A stretch of DNA of 29,335 bases from CAZKFG01 sp964551985 (GCA_964551985.1 CAZKFG010000026.1:1-29335), one strand, 5' to 3'. Shown: positions 21,346-29,335, numbered from the stretch's first letter. The notes: generated from the sequence alone by a model not told the origin. Numbers and translations are program-made.

Positions 21346-21762
21346 ATGAATAGTAATTATAGAAAAACAGAATGGCTGTTAGTAAATTATGGAGTACTAA
21401 AGCGTGCTAAAGCAGAGCTGCTGCGAGAGCTTCATTATGTTGAAAAACACGGTCTACCTAATAAATCAAAAGATATTATTTTGTTTGAACAAAAAGCTTC
21501 TTTTAACCTCTTACCGTTAGAGATAAAAGAGGCTTTTATTATGCGCACAAAGCGTTTGATAAATAGAATAAATTCGCATAGTAAAAGGGTTGTGCGTGCT
21601 TTAGAGACAATAAAAGATGATCTATATTCAGATGTTATAGATAAATATTATTTTGAAGGTTTGCCAGTAGGCAAGATTGCATTTAACAAAGGTAAAAGTG
21701 ACAGGGTAATACTTAATAATAAAAAAAGATTGGTAAATAAGCTAAGTGAAACTATGTTTTGA
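21346..21762 (+). CDS. ArpU/RinA-like phage late transcription regulator (second copy)
   Basis: A 138-aa protein beginning KTEWLLVNYGVLKRAKAELL, as in ArpU/RinA-like regulators, with a C-terminal sigma-region-4-like HTH (DLYSDVIDKYYFEGLPVGKI, then KSDRVILNNKKRLVNKLSE). Such proteins regulate late gene transcription in phages of Bacillota. The start ATG 21346 follows TAGGTG. It is the first gene of the late block, after the structured intergenic region, and is followed by HNH and terminase genes. Confidence 0.7.
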   Translation: MNSNYRKTEWLLVNYGVLKRAKAELLRELHYVEKHGLPNKSKDIILFEQKASFNLLPLEIKEAFIMRTKRLINRINSHSKRVVRALETIKDDLYSDVIDKYYFEGLPVGKIAFNKGKSDRVILNNKKRLVNKLSETMF

Positions 21763-21774
21763 GAGGGTAAAAAA

Positions 21775-22080
21775 TTGGCTCGTGATTTTGCTAAAAAGTT
21801 TTACGCTTCAGCTAGATGGCAAAGGTGTCGCAAGGCATACGGAGATAGCGTGTTTTGGGTTTGCGAAAGATGCCGTAGGCAAGGTACAATAGTTCATCAT
21901 AAAAAGCATTTAACGCCTTATAACATTGATGATAGTAATTTAGCTTGTGGGTTTGATAACCTGCAACTGTTATGTATTGATTGTCATAATGCTTTGCACG
22001 GCTCTGCAAATGTTTTGCAAAATAATTTATATTTTAATGAACGTGGGGACATAGTCGAGCGCCCCCCTGTTGAAAGATAG
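21775..22080 (+). CDS. Phage HNH endonuclease
   Basis: A 101-aa HNH nuclease of the kind that lies beside terminase genes in HK97-type phages and supports DNA cleavage at packaging. Motifs: CERCRRQG (first zinc cysteines), IVHHKKHLTP with the paired His, DNLQLLCIDCHNALHG with the second cysteines and the HNH-type His. All are present. Start TTG 21775 after GAGAGGG. The C terminus ends in a TAG stop just after a C-rich run (22061-22066). Confidence 0.85.
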   Translation: MARDFAKKFYASARWQRCRKAYGDSVFWVCERCRRQGTIVHHKKHLTPYNIDDSNLACGFDNLQLLCIDCHNALHGSANVLQNNLYFNERGDIVERPPVER

Positions 22081-22152
22081 GTAGCTCAAAACTACCGTAC
22101 CGAATGGCACAGAGTTTAAGAATACACGAGTTTTAAAAAATTAGGGGTGTAT
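22055..22152. other. Interval before the terminase genes, candidate cos region
   Basis: The end of the HNH gene has an unusual GC-rich GCGCCCCCCTG (22059-22069), followed by a GGTAG/CTACC stem (22080-22095) and an AT-rich stretch up to the small terminase gene. In HK97-type phages with an adjacent HNH gene, cos usually lies here. This is a candidate only. Confidence 0.3.
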
Positions 22153-22524
22153 ATGCAAAAAGATAATATGTTAATAGACAAAGATAAAAGGATTTCGCAA
22201 GAGGTTACAAGACTTAAAAAAATATACAATACTCTAGATAAATCTCTACTATCTATAGCCTTACCAATACTTGAAAATGCAGCATATGTAAAAATTTTAT
22301 TAGATGAATTAAAAATAAAAATCAACCAAAAAGGGCATTCACAACGTTATAAAAACGGTGATAATCAATATGGCGTAAAACTTAGTGCCGATGTGATAGC
22401 GTTTGATAAACTGCTAATTACATATAACAAATTAGTTAGACAGCTAGTGTCCATGCTACCAAAAGAAACAAAGGACGCCAAAAATGAAAAAGCAAAAGAA
22501 TTTGACAAATTTTTACAAAGATAA
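22153..22524 (+). CDS. Terminase small subunit (P27-like)
   Basis: A 123-aa mainly helical protein in the terminase-small-subunit position. The C-terminal half resembles P27-family small terminases (ADVIAFDKLLITYNKLVRQL, SMLPKETK). The N terminus is a charged helix. It would recognise phage DNA and deliver it to the large subunit. The start is ATG 22153, five bases after AGGGG; the in-frame GTG 22147 overlaps that site. The gene overlaps the large-subunit gene by 41 bp. Confidence 0.65.
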   Translation: MQKDNMLIDKDKRISQEVTRLKKIYNTLDKSLLSIALPILENAAYVKILLDELKIKINQKGHSQRYKNGDNQYGVKLSADVIAFDKLLITYNKLVRQLVSMLPKETKDAKNEKAKEFDKFLQR

Positions 22525-24190
22525 TTATGTATATCAGTATTGGCAAGAGATTTCAAAAGGTTTAATAGTATCAAAAAAAATATTTGCGGTTTACAAAAAA
22601 CTGGTTGAAGATATGCAAAATCCACAATGCGAATGGGTTTTCGATAACGAAAAAGCAAATAGAGCTATTTTTTTTATAGAAAATTACTGTAAACACTCCA
22701 AAGGTTCAGTTGGCGGCAAGCCATTTATTTTAGAACTTTGGCAAAAAGCACTAGTTGCGTCGACTTTCGGCTTTATTCATAGAATAGACCATACAAGGAG
22801 ATTTTTAGAAGTTTGGTTGATGGTAGCAAGGAAAAACGGCAAATCAACACTAGCTGCAGCAATAGGTATTTACATGATGATTGCCGATAACGAAGCAGGT
22901 GCGGAAGTATACGCAGTCGCAACAAAAAGAGATCAAGCTAAAATTATATGGCTAGAAGCTAAAAGAATGACTATGAAGTCTGAAACCCTGCTATCTAAAA
23001 TTAAACCATTAGTAGCCGAAATGTATGCGGAATTTAACGAGAGCTATTTTAAACCTCTAGGTGCAGATTCTTCTACACTTGACGGTTTGAATGTACATTG
23101 TGGGCTATTTGATGAGGTTCACGCATGGACAGATAAAAATTTATATGATGTTGTCAAAGACGGTACTACATCACGAGAACAACCGCTAATACTAATTACT
23201 ACTACTGCTGGAACGGTTCGCAACGGTATATTTGATTTAAAGTATGAAGAAATAGAGCGCATAATCAAATCATTTGAAGATGATGTTGTACTCAATGATA
23301 GAATACTGCCTATTATTTACGAACTAGACGACCGGGCAGAATGGACGGACGAAACAAGCTGGACAAAAGCTAATCCCGCACTAGGTAGTGTCAAATCATA
23401 TCAGCAGTTAAAAGAAAAAGTAAATGCTGCCAAATTAAATGCCATGTATGTTAAAAATCTGTTGTGTAAAGATTTTAATATACGAGATACAACAGAAGAA
23501 TCATTTTTAACTTTTGAACAGCTGCTAAACACAGCTGTTTTTGATGTAAAAGAGCTTTTGCCAAAGCCTGTATATGCGTTTTGTGGTGCTGATTTGGCAG
23601 AGACAACAGACTTAACGGCGGCGGTTGTGCTGTTTCAAACAACGCCAAATTCGCCAATTTATGTGTTATCTATGTTTTGGATTCCAGAAGATTTATTGGA
23701 CAAAAAAGTTAAAGAAGATAAAATTCCATATGATGTGTGGAAACAACAAGGCTTGTTGCGTACTACTCCAGGCAATACGCTGCACCCGATGTTTTTAACT
23801 CAGTGGTTTAGAGAAATGCGAGACGAATATGATTTGTATTTTTCGAAAGTTGGCTATGATGCGTGGGGTGCTAAGTATTGGGTAGACGAAATGGCAGCAG
23901 AATTTGGCGTAAACACGATGGATAAAGTTATTCAAGGCAAAAAGACACTTAGCCAGCCAATGAAAGAGCTAGCTGCAGATTTAGAAGCAAAAAGAATTAT
24001 TTATAATAACAATCCAATAATGAAATGGTGTATGTCTAATGTTTCTATTGATATGGATAAAAACGGCAACATACAACCGTGTAAAGGTAAAAATCCACGT
24101 ATGCGCATAGATGGCTTTGCGGCATTATTAAACGCATATGTTGTATATAAAAATAATATAGAAACATACCACGCGGATTTATCCGGTTGA
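22484..24190 (+). CDS. terL: Terminase large subunit
   Basis: A 568-aa packaging motor of the Terminase_1 family. The N-terminal ATPase has a Walker A-like ARKNGKST (115-122) and a Walker B GLFDEVHAW (about 207-215), with the ITTTAG coupling motif after it. The C-terminal RNase H-like nuclease begins around AFCGADLAETTDLTAAVVLF, whose Asp residues bind metal, and includes KVGYDAWGAKYW. It is full length. AAGGA precedes ATG 22484. It cuts and pumps DNA into the prohead through the portal encoded next. Confidence 0.95.
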   Translation: MKKQKNLTNFYKDNYVYQYWQEISKGLIVSKKIFAVYKKLVEDMQNPQCEWVFDNEKANRAIFFIENYCKHSKGSVGGKPFILELWQKALVASTFGFIHRIDHTRRFLEVWLMVARKNGKSTLAAAIGIYMMIADNEAGAEVYAVATKRDQAKIIWLEAKRMTMKSETLLSKIKPLVAEMYAEFNESYFKPLGADSSTLDGLNVHCGLFDEVHAWTDKNLYDVVKDGTTSREQPLILITTTAGTVRNGIFDLKYEEIERIIKSFEDDVVLNDRILPIIYELDDRAEWTDETSWTKANPALGSVKSYQQLKEKVNAAKLNAMYVKNLLCKDFNIRDTTEESFLTFEQLLNTAVFDVKELLPKPVYAFCGADLAETTDLTAAVVLFQTTPNSPIYVLSMFWIPEDLLDKKVKEDKIPYDVWKQQGLLRTTPGNTLHPMFLTQWFREMRDEYDLYFSKVGYDAWGAKYWVDEMAAEFGVNTMDKVIQGKKTLSQPMKELAADLEAKRIIYNNNPIMKWCMSNVSIDMDKNGNIQPCKGKNPRMRIDGFAALLNAYVVYKNNIETYHADLSG

Positions 24191-24201
24191 AAGGGGCAAA
24201 A

Positions 24202-25377
24202 ATGAAGTTTTTTACAAGTATAAAAAAATTGTTTAACAACAAAAACCCGACAAATACAAGATTGGAGCTATTAACTCAAAGAGGCAACGGTTGCTATTCG
24301 TGGAATGGCAATTTATATCGGTCTGAAATATTGCGCTCTATTGTTCGCCCATTTGTCATAGCAGCGGGCAAGCTAGAACCAAAACATATTCGGGAAAATG
24401 AAAGCGAAATAAAAATCAATCCGGATATTTATTTAAAAATGTTTTTAAATGACCCAAATCCACTACTTACAAGCCAAAAACTGCGAGAAAAACTAGCGTG
24501 GCAATACATGTTTAATGGCAATTCTTTTGCCTATATAGTGCGTGATGATAATGGCTACCCTATGCAGCTATACCCGATTAACTCATATTCGGTTATGGCA
24601 AAATACGACAAACAAATGAATTTATACTTAGAATTTGTCATGCAAAATGGTAAAAAAGTAATGTATCCATATACGGATATAATCCATGTACCGCGTGATT
24701 TTGGCGACAATGAATTGTTTGGCTCTGGCAATAGAGAAGTTTTAATGCCGCTTATGAATGTTGTTAGTGCCTCTGATGGCTCTGTTATTTCAGCAATAAA
24801 AAATTCCGGTATTATAAAGTGGTTATTAAGATTTAATCGCGTACTAACGCCAAATGATTTGAAAAAACAATCCGAAGCATTTTATAAAGCGTTTTTAGAA
24901 TCGGAAGAAAGCAGTAATATAGGAGTTGTGGCAAGTGGTACGGATTTTGAAGCCAAGCAAATTGAACCGCCCAAAGACTATGTGCCAAACGCTCTAATTA
25001 TGGATAGAACAACTAAAAGAGTAATGTCATATTTCAATACAAATGAAAAAATCATAATGTCTAACTACTCGGAAGATGATTGGAACGCTTTTTTTGAATC
25101 TAACATCGAACCATTTTCTAAAGCGTTAAGTGAAGAATTTACAAGAAAACTTTTCACGCGCCGTGAGCGCAGTTTTGGCAATAGAATCGTGTTTGATTCG
25201 ACAAGTTTGCAGTACGCTAGCATGTCAACTAAATTAAACCTAGTGCAGCTTGTTGACAGAGGTGCAATGACACCAAACGAGTGGCGAAAAGTATTAAATT
25301 TATCGCCCATAGATGGCGGAGACAAAGTTATAAGGCGGCTGGATACTGCAGTTATAAACGAGAGAGGGGGTGAGTGA
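24202..25377 (+). CDS. HK97-type portal protein
   Basis: A 391-aa portal protein, the ring through which DNA enters and leaves the capsid. Family-like segments are the N-terminal IVRPFVIAAGKLEPKH, the NSFAYIVRDDNGYPMQLYPI wing/stem region, DIIHVPRDFGDNELFGSGN, and the C-terminal RGAMTPNEWRKVLNLSPIDG. I start it at ATG 24202, about four bases after AAAGGGG; the TTG at 24187 precedes the ribosome binding site. It overlaps the protease gene start region. Confidence 0.9.
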   Translation: MKFFTSIKKLFNNKNPTNTRLELLTQRGNGCYSWNGNLYRSEILRSIVRPFVIAAGKLEPKHIRENESEIKINPDIYLKMFLNDPNPLLTSQKLREKLAWQYMFNGNSFAYIVRDDNGYPMQLYPINSYSVMAKYDKQMNLYLEFVMQNGKKVMYPYTDIIHVPRDFGDNELFGSGNREVLMPLMNVVSASDGSVISAIKNSGIIKWLLRFNRVLTPNDLKKQSEAFYKAFLESEESSNIGVVASGTDFEAKQIEPPKDYVPNALIMDRTTKRVMSYFNTNEKIIMSNYSEDDWNAFFESNIEPFSKALSEEFTRKLFTRRERSFGNRIVFDSTSLQYASMSTKLNLVQLVDRGAMTPNEWRKVLNLSPIDGGDKVIRRLDTAVINERGGE

Positions 25378-25379
25378 TA

Positions 25380-26072
25380 TTGAAAAAACAGTGCAAAGTC
25401 AATGGCGTTATCATTCCTAATGATTACAAAGAAGTTTATGACCTATTTGGCATTGAGTCCACCTGTCCTAAAGATATTTTAAATTTTTTGACAATTACCA
25501 ATAATGAAGATGTTGAAATCGATATAAATAGCGGCGGTGGTAGCGTTTTTGCAGGTGCTGAAATTTATTCGGCACTAAAAGCATATAGCGGTAAAGTTAT
25601 TGTAAATGTAACAAGCCTTGCCGGCAGTGCGGCAAGCATAATTATGTGTGCGGGTTCTGTTGTTAGAATTTCACCGGCTGCCCAAGTGATGATACACAAT
25701 AGTTCAGCAGTTGCGGCTGGTGATTATCACGATATGGAAAAAACAGCAGAGGTACTAAAAAGTATAAACGATTCAATTTGCCACGTGTATCAGTTAAAAA
25801 CAGGAAAACCACAAGAAGTATTATTGGACTTAATGGACAAAGAGACGTGGTTTAGCGGCAAAGAAGCTATAGAAAATGGTTTTGCTGATGAGTTGTTATT
25901 TGCAAATACCAGTATAAATAGCATTGCTGCCAGCGTTTATAATTTGCCAATTTTACCACAGCAAGTTATACAAAAAACGAAAAATTTATTAAACGAAAAA
26001 AAACAAAGTAAAGTGCTGATTGCCAAAGAGCAGTTAGCACTTTTAAAATTGAAAGGTGAGATGTATGAATAA
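25380..26072 (+). CDS. ClpP-like head maturation protease
   Basis: A 230-aa serine protease of the ClpP fold (S14) that processes the capsid precursor. The oxyanion strand is DINSGGGSVFAGAEIY. The catalytic Ser 83 is in SLAGSAAS and His 106 in MIHNSS, 23 residues apart as in ClpP, and the Asp follows further on. The start is uncertain: TTG 25380 lies six bases after GGGGGTGA, better spaced than the GTG at 25374. It overlaps the capsid gene by eight bases. Confidence 0.85.
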   Translation: MKKQCKVNGVIIPNDYKEVYDLFGIESTCPKDILNFLTITNNEDVEIDINSGGGSVFAGAEIYSALKAYSGKVIVNVTSLAGSAASIIMCAGSVVRISPAAQVMIHNSSAVAAGDYHDMEKTAEVLKSINDSICHVYQLKTGKPQEVLLDLMDKETWFSGKEAIENGFADELLFANTSINSIAASVYNLPILPQQVIQKTKNLLNEKKQSKVLIAKEQLALLKLKGEMYE

Positions 26073-27273
26073 AGAAAATTATGTATTAAAAAGAAACGAA
26101 TTAATTGCAAAGGCACAAACACTGCTCGAAGCTCAAAGCATCGAAGAATGTCAAAACGTTCAGGCAGAAATAAAAATGCTTGATACTAACTTTGAAAATG
26201 CGTGTAAAGAAGCGGCAAATATAACCGCATTGAAAGATTTGAAAATTGCGAGAGGCGCAAATGTGGAAGTTGAAAACTTTGAAATTAATCCACAAAGCGA
26301 AAGCAAATTGTATGAAGATGTATTTGCAAAGTTTTTAATGAATGTAGAGCTAAATGCTGATGAGCAAGCATGTTTTGACAAATTTAATGTTAAAAATGCT
26401 GCAGGAATGCAGACCAAAGAAGAACACACCATTTTAGTACCAGAGACAGTGCGCGAACAAATCTGGCAAGAAATTGGCGAGAGCCACCCTATTTTAAATA
26501 GCCTAGCTATAACTTATATCAATTCAGATTTGAGCATTATTAAAGAAACAGTAGAGGGCGCTGATGCCGAGTTTTATGACGAGAAGACACAAGGCAAGCA
26601 AGATGAAATAGGCTTTGGAAAACTAACGCTAGGGGCTTGTGAACTTTTTAAATGTATAAATGTAAGTTGGTCGCTGAAAAAACAAGCGATAACTGCATTT
26701 ATGGCATATATTACTAATAAATTAGCTGAAAAAATGGGTAATGCTCTCGCCAAAGCTGTTGTAAGCGGTAAAGGTAAACCTACCGAAAGCGATAGTTTCA
26801 AAGCTCAACCAAGAGGCATACTAACAGCATTAAACGCTGAAAGCGGTAAACCACAAATAGTCTCTTGTACAAGTGCAATAACATATGACAATATAGTTGA
26901 TTTAATGGCATTAGTGAAAAGTGGTTATCTTACAGGTGCAGAAGTTTACGCTAAAAATACAGACATTTGGAGTAAATTAGCAAAAATAAAAGATACTACA
27001 GGTCAACCGATATTTGTGCCATCAGTAACAACTGATAAAGCTGTAGGCAGGTTGTTTGGCGTACCAGTACGCGAAGAAGATGCTGTTCCAGCAGGTACAA
27101 TATTAGTTGCTAATGTTAATTTAGGCTATGCAATTAATGTAAAAGAAGATGTATCATTTAGCATGGAAGACCATGTCAGAGACCGCAATACTGACTATAT
27201 AGCCTATAGCCTAGTGGACGGTGATGTATTGACAACAAAAGCATTTGCAGCATTGGTAGTCTCGGGGGAGTAG
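26065..27273 (+). CDS. HK97-type major capsid protein
   Basis: A 402-aa capsid protein. The N-terminal 100 residues are a charged helical delta domain (scaffold; LEAQSIEECQNVQAEIKMLD) probably removed by the protease. The mature part carries HTILVPETVREQIWQEIGES, the E-loop-like KETVEGADAEFYDEKT, and the C-terminal ILVANVNLGYAINV and MEDHVRDRNTDYIAYSLVDG, typical of the HK97 fold. ATG 26065 follows GAAAGGTGA. It ends VVSGE-TAG, directly after a G5 run. An Ig-like domain continues in the -1 frame, so some molecules may be longer. Confidence 0.9.
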   Translation: MNKENYVLKRNELIAKAQTLLEAQSIEECQNVQAEIKMLDTNFENACKEAANITALKDLKIARGANVEVENFEINPQSESKLYEDVFAKFLMNVELNADEQACFDKFNVKNAAGMQTKEEHTILVPETVREQIWQEIGESHPILNSLAITYINSDLSIIKETVEGADAEFYDEKTQGKQDEIGFGKLTLGACELFKCINVSWSLKKQAITAFMAYITNKLAEKMGNALAKAVVSGKGKPTESDSFKAQPRGILTALNAESGKPQIVSCTSAITYDNIVDLMALVKSGYLTGAEVYAKNTDIWSKLAKIKDTTGQPIFVPSVTTDKAVGRLFGVPVREEDAVPAGTILVANVNLGYAINVKEDVSFSMEDHVRDRNTDYIAYSLVDGDVLTTKAFAALVVSGE

Positions 27274-27536
27274 CAGCGGCTGCAGCCTATAATACACCTG
27301 CAACATTTACATTTAGCAAAGCTAATCCTGTAGATGTTGTGGTTGCAGTCAGTGGCAATGTAACAACGGTTAAAAACGCCGCAAGTACAGTAAATCCAAC
27401 TAACTATACTTTTGCAGATGGAAATTTGACAATTAAAGCAGACTATTTAGCAGGGCTGTCAAACGGTGAGAAACTTTTTAAAATCACAACAGAGGCGGGC
27501 GAAACAATCACTATAACATTGATAGTAGGTGATTAG
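27264..27536 (+). CDS. X2-like Ig domain, probable -1 frameshift extension of the capsid protein
   Basis: About 85 residues (AAAAYNTPATFTFSKANPVD, then PTNYTFADGNLTIKADYLAG and ITTEAGETITITLIVGD) match the X2/Ig-like beta-sandwich common on bacterial surface proteins and phage capsids. The frame is open without a stop from upstream of the capsid TAG. The only early start in this frame is GTG 27339. It has no ribosome binding site and would cut off the first beta strand. A -1 shift on G-GGG-GAG (27264-27270), just before the TAG, would fuse it to the capsid protein (about 490 aa in total). Ig-like domains joined by frameshift are documented in several phages. A missing G in this homopolymer is the alternative. 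Confidence 0.65.
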   Translation, partial: GGVAAAAAYNTPATFTFSKANPVDVVVAVSGNVTTVKNAASTVNPTNYTFADGNLTIKADYLAGLSNGEKLFKITTEAGETITITLIVGD

Positions 27537-27537
27537 A

Positions 27538-27840
27538 TTGCTAAATGACGTCAAGTTATATTGCCGCATTGATAGCGATGATGAAGATGATTTGCTAAAT
27601 GAAATGATTGCAGCTGCTAAAAATCAGATTTTTGGACAATGCGGTAAAACATCATATGTAAACGGTGAGGTTGAACCTATAAGATTAGAAGATACAGAAC
27701 TATTTAAACTAGCTGTAAAAATGCTGGTTGCGCATTGGTATGACAATAGAGGTGCAGTATCTGTTGGCGAAATGAAAAATATACCTTATGCAGTAGATAG
27801 CATAATTGCTGAATTTAGGTTAAACGGAGCGTATATATGA
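27538..27840 (+). CDS. Head-tail connector protein (gp6-like)
   Basis: A 100-aa adaptor that binds under the portal ring. The pattern LLNDVKLYCRIDSDDEDDLL, then MIAAAKNQIF and KLAVKMLVAHWYDNRGAVSV fits the QLRRVxxDxxDDD-type HK97 gp6 family. The start is TTG 27538, five bases after TAGGTGA; the in-frame GTG 27529 overlaps the Shine-Dalgarno. It overlaps the next gene by four bases. Confidence 0.8.
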   Translation: MLNDVKLYCRIDSDDEDDLLNEMIAAAKNQIFGQCGKTSYVNGEVEPIRLEDTELFKLAVKMLVAHWYDNRGAVSVGEMKNIPYAVDSIIAEFRLNGAYI

Positions 27841-28163
27841 TAGGCGCAGGCGTATTTGATAAAAGAATACAAATATATAAACCAATAGCCCAAGAAGACG
27901 GACAGGGCGGTTATAATACCGCCTTGTCGCTTGTAATGAAAGTTTGGGCAGAATTTAAAAAACCTAGATTTTCTAGCTCTATCGCCGAAGGTACACCTGT
28001 AACAGTAATAACACAAGGTATTAAAATTCGTCAAAACTCTAAAATTGCTGATATTAGACGTGGTTGGCAGGTGGTTTATAACAATGCTGAATTTATAGTA
28101 TTGCACGTGGATTATTCTGTCAGAGGTGAATTACTACTTACCTGTAAGGAAGTGGAAAAATGA
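27837..28163 (+). CDS. Head closure / head-tail adaptor protein (SPP1 gp16-like)
   Basis: A 108-aa protein of the phage head-tail joining group: FDKRIQIYKPIAQEDGQGGY, VWAEFKKP, then the beta-rich VTVITQGIKIR and GWQVVYNNAEFIVLHV. It seals the portal after packaging and joins the tail. ATGA overlaps at both ends couple it to neighbours. Confidence 0.85.
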   Translation: MIGAGVFDKRIQIYKPIAQEDGQGGYNTALSLVMKVWAEFKKPRFSSSIAEGTPVTVITQGIKIRQNSKIADIRRGWQVVYNNAEFIVLHVDYSVRGELLLTCKEVEK

Positions 28164-28591
28164 GTCATATTTTTAGAATAAAAACAGATTCTAACCTCCG
28201 AAGTGTTTTAAATCAGCTATCAACGTATGACGGTAAAACAAGGCTAAAAATTGAAGAAGTTACCTCAAATGCGGTAAAAACTATTGCTAAAGGTGCTAAA
28301 AACAGAGTGCCGGTGAAAAAAGGCAAGCTTAAAAAGTCTATTCGTTCTAAATTTAATAAAAAAATAGGCGTTGGTGATGTTTTTACAACACTGCAAACCG
28401 CCCATTTGATAGAATTTGGCGTAAAAGCACATACTGTTGAGCCCAACGAAAAATTTATGCGTGTTAAAGGTAGTTTTATAGGCAAAAAGATTAAATTACC
28501 GGGTTTTTCCGCAAGACCGTTTTTAAAACCAGCCTATGAAGAAGAATTACCGCATTTTATATCAGAAATTAAAAAGGCGGTGAAACCGTGA
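28160..28591 (+). CDS. HK97 gp10-like neck protein
   Basis: A 143-aa protein of the HK97-gp10 family. The family core includes NRVPVKKGKLKKSI, TAHLIEFGVKAH and ARPFLKPAYEEE. The short basic motif PVKKGKLKKS is the hallmark. It helps complete the connector and tail attachment. Coupled by four-base overlaps on both sides. Confidence 0.85.
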   Translation: MSHIFRIKTDSNLRSVLNQLSTYDGKTRLKIEEVTSNAVKTIAKGAKNRVPVKKGKLKKSIRSKFNKKIGVGDVFTTLQTAHLIEFGVKAHTVEPNEKFMRVKGSFIGKKIKLPGFSARPFLKPAYEEELPHFISEIKKAVKP

Positions 28592-29004
28592 ACAGAATAC
28601 CGTTAAATGCCCTGCAAAAAGGTATTTACAATCAATTTAAAATATCGCCGTCTATTGTGGGTTGTAAAACAATACCTTTGTATGATGATGTACCGTCAAA
28701 CGCTAAATTACCATATATAACATTTGGTCTATTTACCTGTAATTCAAACGGCACTAAAACAAATGATATTACTGATGTAACAATACGTCTTGAGGTACGT
28801 TCTGATTACAGCGGGAAAAAAGAAGTAAACGAAATAGCAGAAGACGTTGTTGCTATTTTAACCGCATCACGTCCAGATTTATCGCAAGAAGAATTTACTG
28901 TTATATCCTGTTCAATAGATAGCTTTGAGAGTTTTTCTGAAGACGAAAGTGGCTATCTTGGCGTTATTTCGGCAAACTATAAAATTCAAAATTTTAAAAA
29001 ATAA
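28588..29004 (+). CDS. DUF3168-type tail completion protein
   Basis: A 138-aa protein in the tail terminator position. The pattern LQKGIYNQFKISPSIV, VPSNAKLPYITFGLF, DVTIRLEVRSDYSGKKEVNE matches DUF3168 proteins, which end or cap the tail tube. Start GTG 28588 overlaps the gp10 stop; it ends in TAA, 12 bp before the tail tube gene. Confidence 0.75.
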   Translation: MNRIPLNALQKGIYNQFKISPSIVGCKTIPLYDDVPSNAKLPYITFGLFTCNSNGTKTNDITDVTIRLEVRSDYSGKKEVNEIAEDVVAILTASRPDLSQEEFTVISCSIDSFESFSEDESGYLGVISANYKIQNFKK

Positions 29005-29016
29005 GGAAGTGAAAAA

Positions 29017-29316
29017 ATGGCAGTTTTTGATTTACCTAAAAATCCTGCTATCTCTAATATCGAGGTCGGCAAGGATTTTTTACTATCTGTCAATAAAGGG
29101 ACAGTGGCAAAACCAGAATGGCTTTTAATTGGCGGACAGAGAAGTTCAGATTTGAAAAGATCAAGAGATGAAATTGACGGCAGCCATAAAACCAGTGGCG
29201 GCTGGACTGTTAAAAAATCGGGTTTGGCGAGCTGGTCTATTGATTTAAGCGGGCTAGTAGTGATAAAATATGAAGGTTTCCAAATACTTGAATACGCATT
29301 TGAAAATAAAATTTAG
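29017..29316 (+). CDS. Tail tube (major tail) protein, apparently interrupted by TAG
   Basis: 99 codons of a TP901-1-like tail tube protein: LPKNPAISNIEVGKDFLLSV, GGQRSSDLKRSRDEIDGSHK, TSGGWTVKKSGLASWSIDLS, then FQILEYAFENKI and TAG. The same frame goes on LNVKLD to the window edge, which is the kind of sequence the family shows at this point, and the known proteins are longer (about 140-190 aa). So the TAG looks internal: an amber mutation, a sequence error or a suppressed stop. AAGGAAG precedes ATG 29017. The gene's true end is outside the window. Confidence 0.65.
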   Translation: MAVFDLPKNPAISNIEVGKDFLLSVNKGTVAKPEWLLIGGQRSSDLKRSRDEIDGSHKTSGGWTVKKSGLASWSIDLSGLVVIKYEGFQILEYAFENKI

Positions 29317-29335
29317 CTAAACGTTAAGCTAGATT

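Noticed and set aside
27339..27536. Ig-like domain as an independent 65-aa gene from GTG 27339
   Set aside because: There is no ribosome binding site, and this start removes the first beta strand, which is encoded in the open frame upstream. Fusion with the capsid gene explains it better.
26065..29335. Recoding of TAG to an amino acid in this phage
   Set aside because: Other genes in the window end normally at TAG (DUF669 gene, HNH gene, and the host aminotransferase), and reading through them adds no family-like sequence. The tail gene TAG is therefore treated as a local event.

Overview
The window is AT-rich, densely coded DNA, with Shine-Dalgarno sites of the AAGGAG type and extended -10 promoters (TGnTATAAT). 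This suggests a low-GC Bacillota host. A Negativicutes relative is possible, but I cannot fix a genus from the sequence alone. About 5.6 kb of host chromosome (1-5648) is followed by an integrated, tailed-phage genome (about 5649 to the right edge, not complete).

Host part: a polyamine-type ABC ATPase gene reads leftward into a permease gene cut by the window edge. Divergent from it is an operon of a small cupin protein, a NamZ/DUF1343 muramidase-like lipoprotein and an HD-domain hydrolase. An aminotransferase gene follows with its own promoter and a strong terminator. Two tRNA-Leu genes (CAG and GAG) come next behind a good promoter.

Prophage: a tyrosine integrase points at the 3' end of tRNA-Leu(GAG), the probable attachment site. 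Between the integrase and the CI-like repressor, on the same strand, lies an accessory cassette: an AbiH abortive-infection protein, a SHOCT-domain protein and a DnaQ-fold protein that has lost most catalytic residues. A possible small RNA with its own promoter and terminator lies between integrase and abiH. The cI/cro switch at 9984-10136 has two well-formed divergent promoters and CAC-N5-GTG operator-like repeats. A zone of very small genes on both strands (10137-12863) follows. The replication/recombination block comes next: SMC-like ATPase, Sak4-like ATPase, DUF669 protein, SF2 helicase and primase-helicase. An origin-like region with 47-bp iterons, an assembly gap and an AT-rich tract separates it from RusA and two sigma-like (DUF1492/ArpU-type) regulators flanking a structured intergenic RNA region.

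The late block is an HK97-type packaging and head module in the usual order: HNH, small and large terminase, portal, ClpP-like protease, major capsid protein, head-tail connectors, tail completion protein and tail tube protein. The capsid gene ends at a G5 run and TAG, and an Ig-like X2 domain continues in the -1 frame without a good start of its own, so a frameshifted capsid extension is likely. The tail tube gene meets an in-frame TAG, beyond which family-like coding continues to the window edge.
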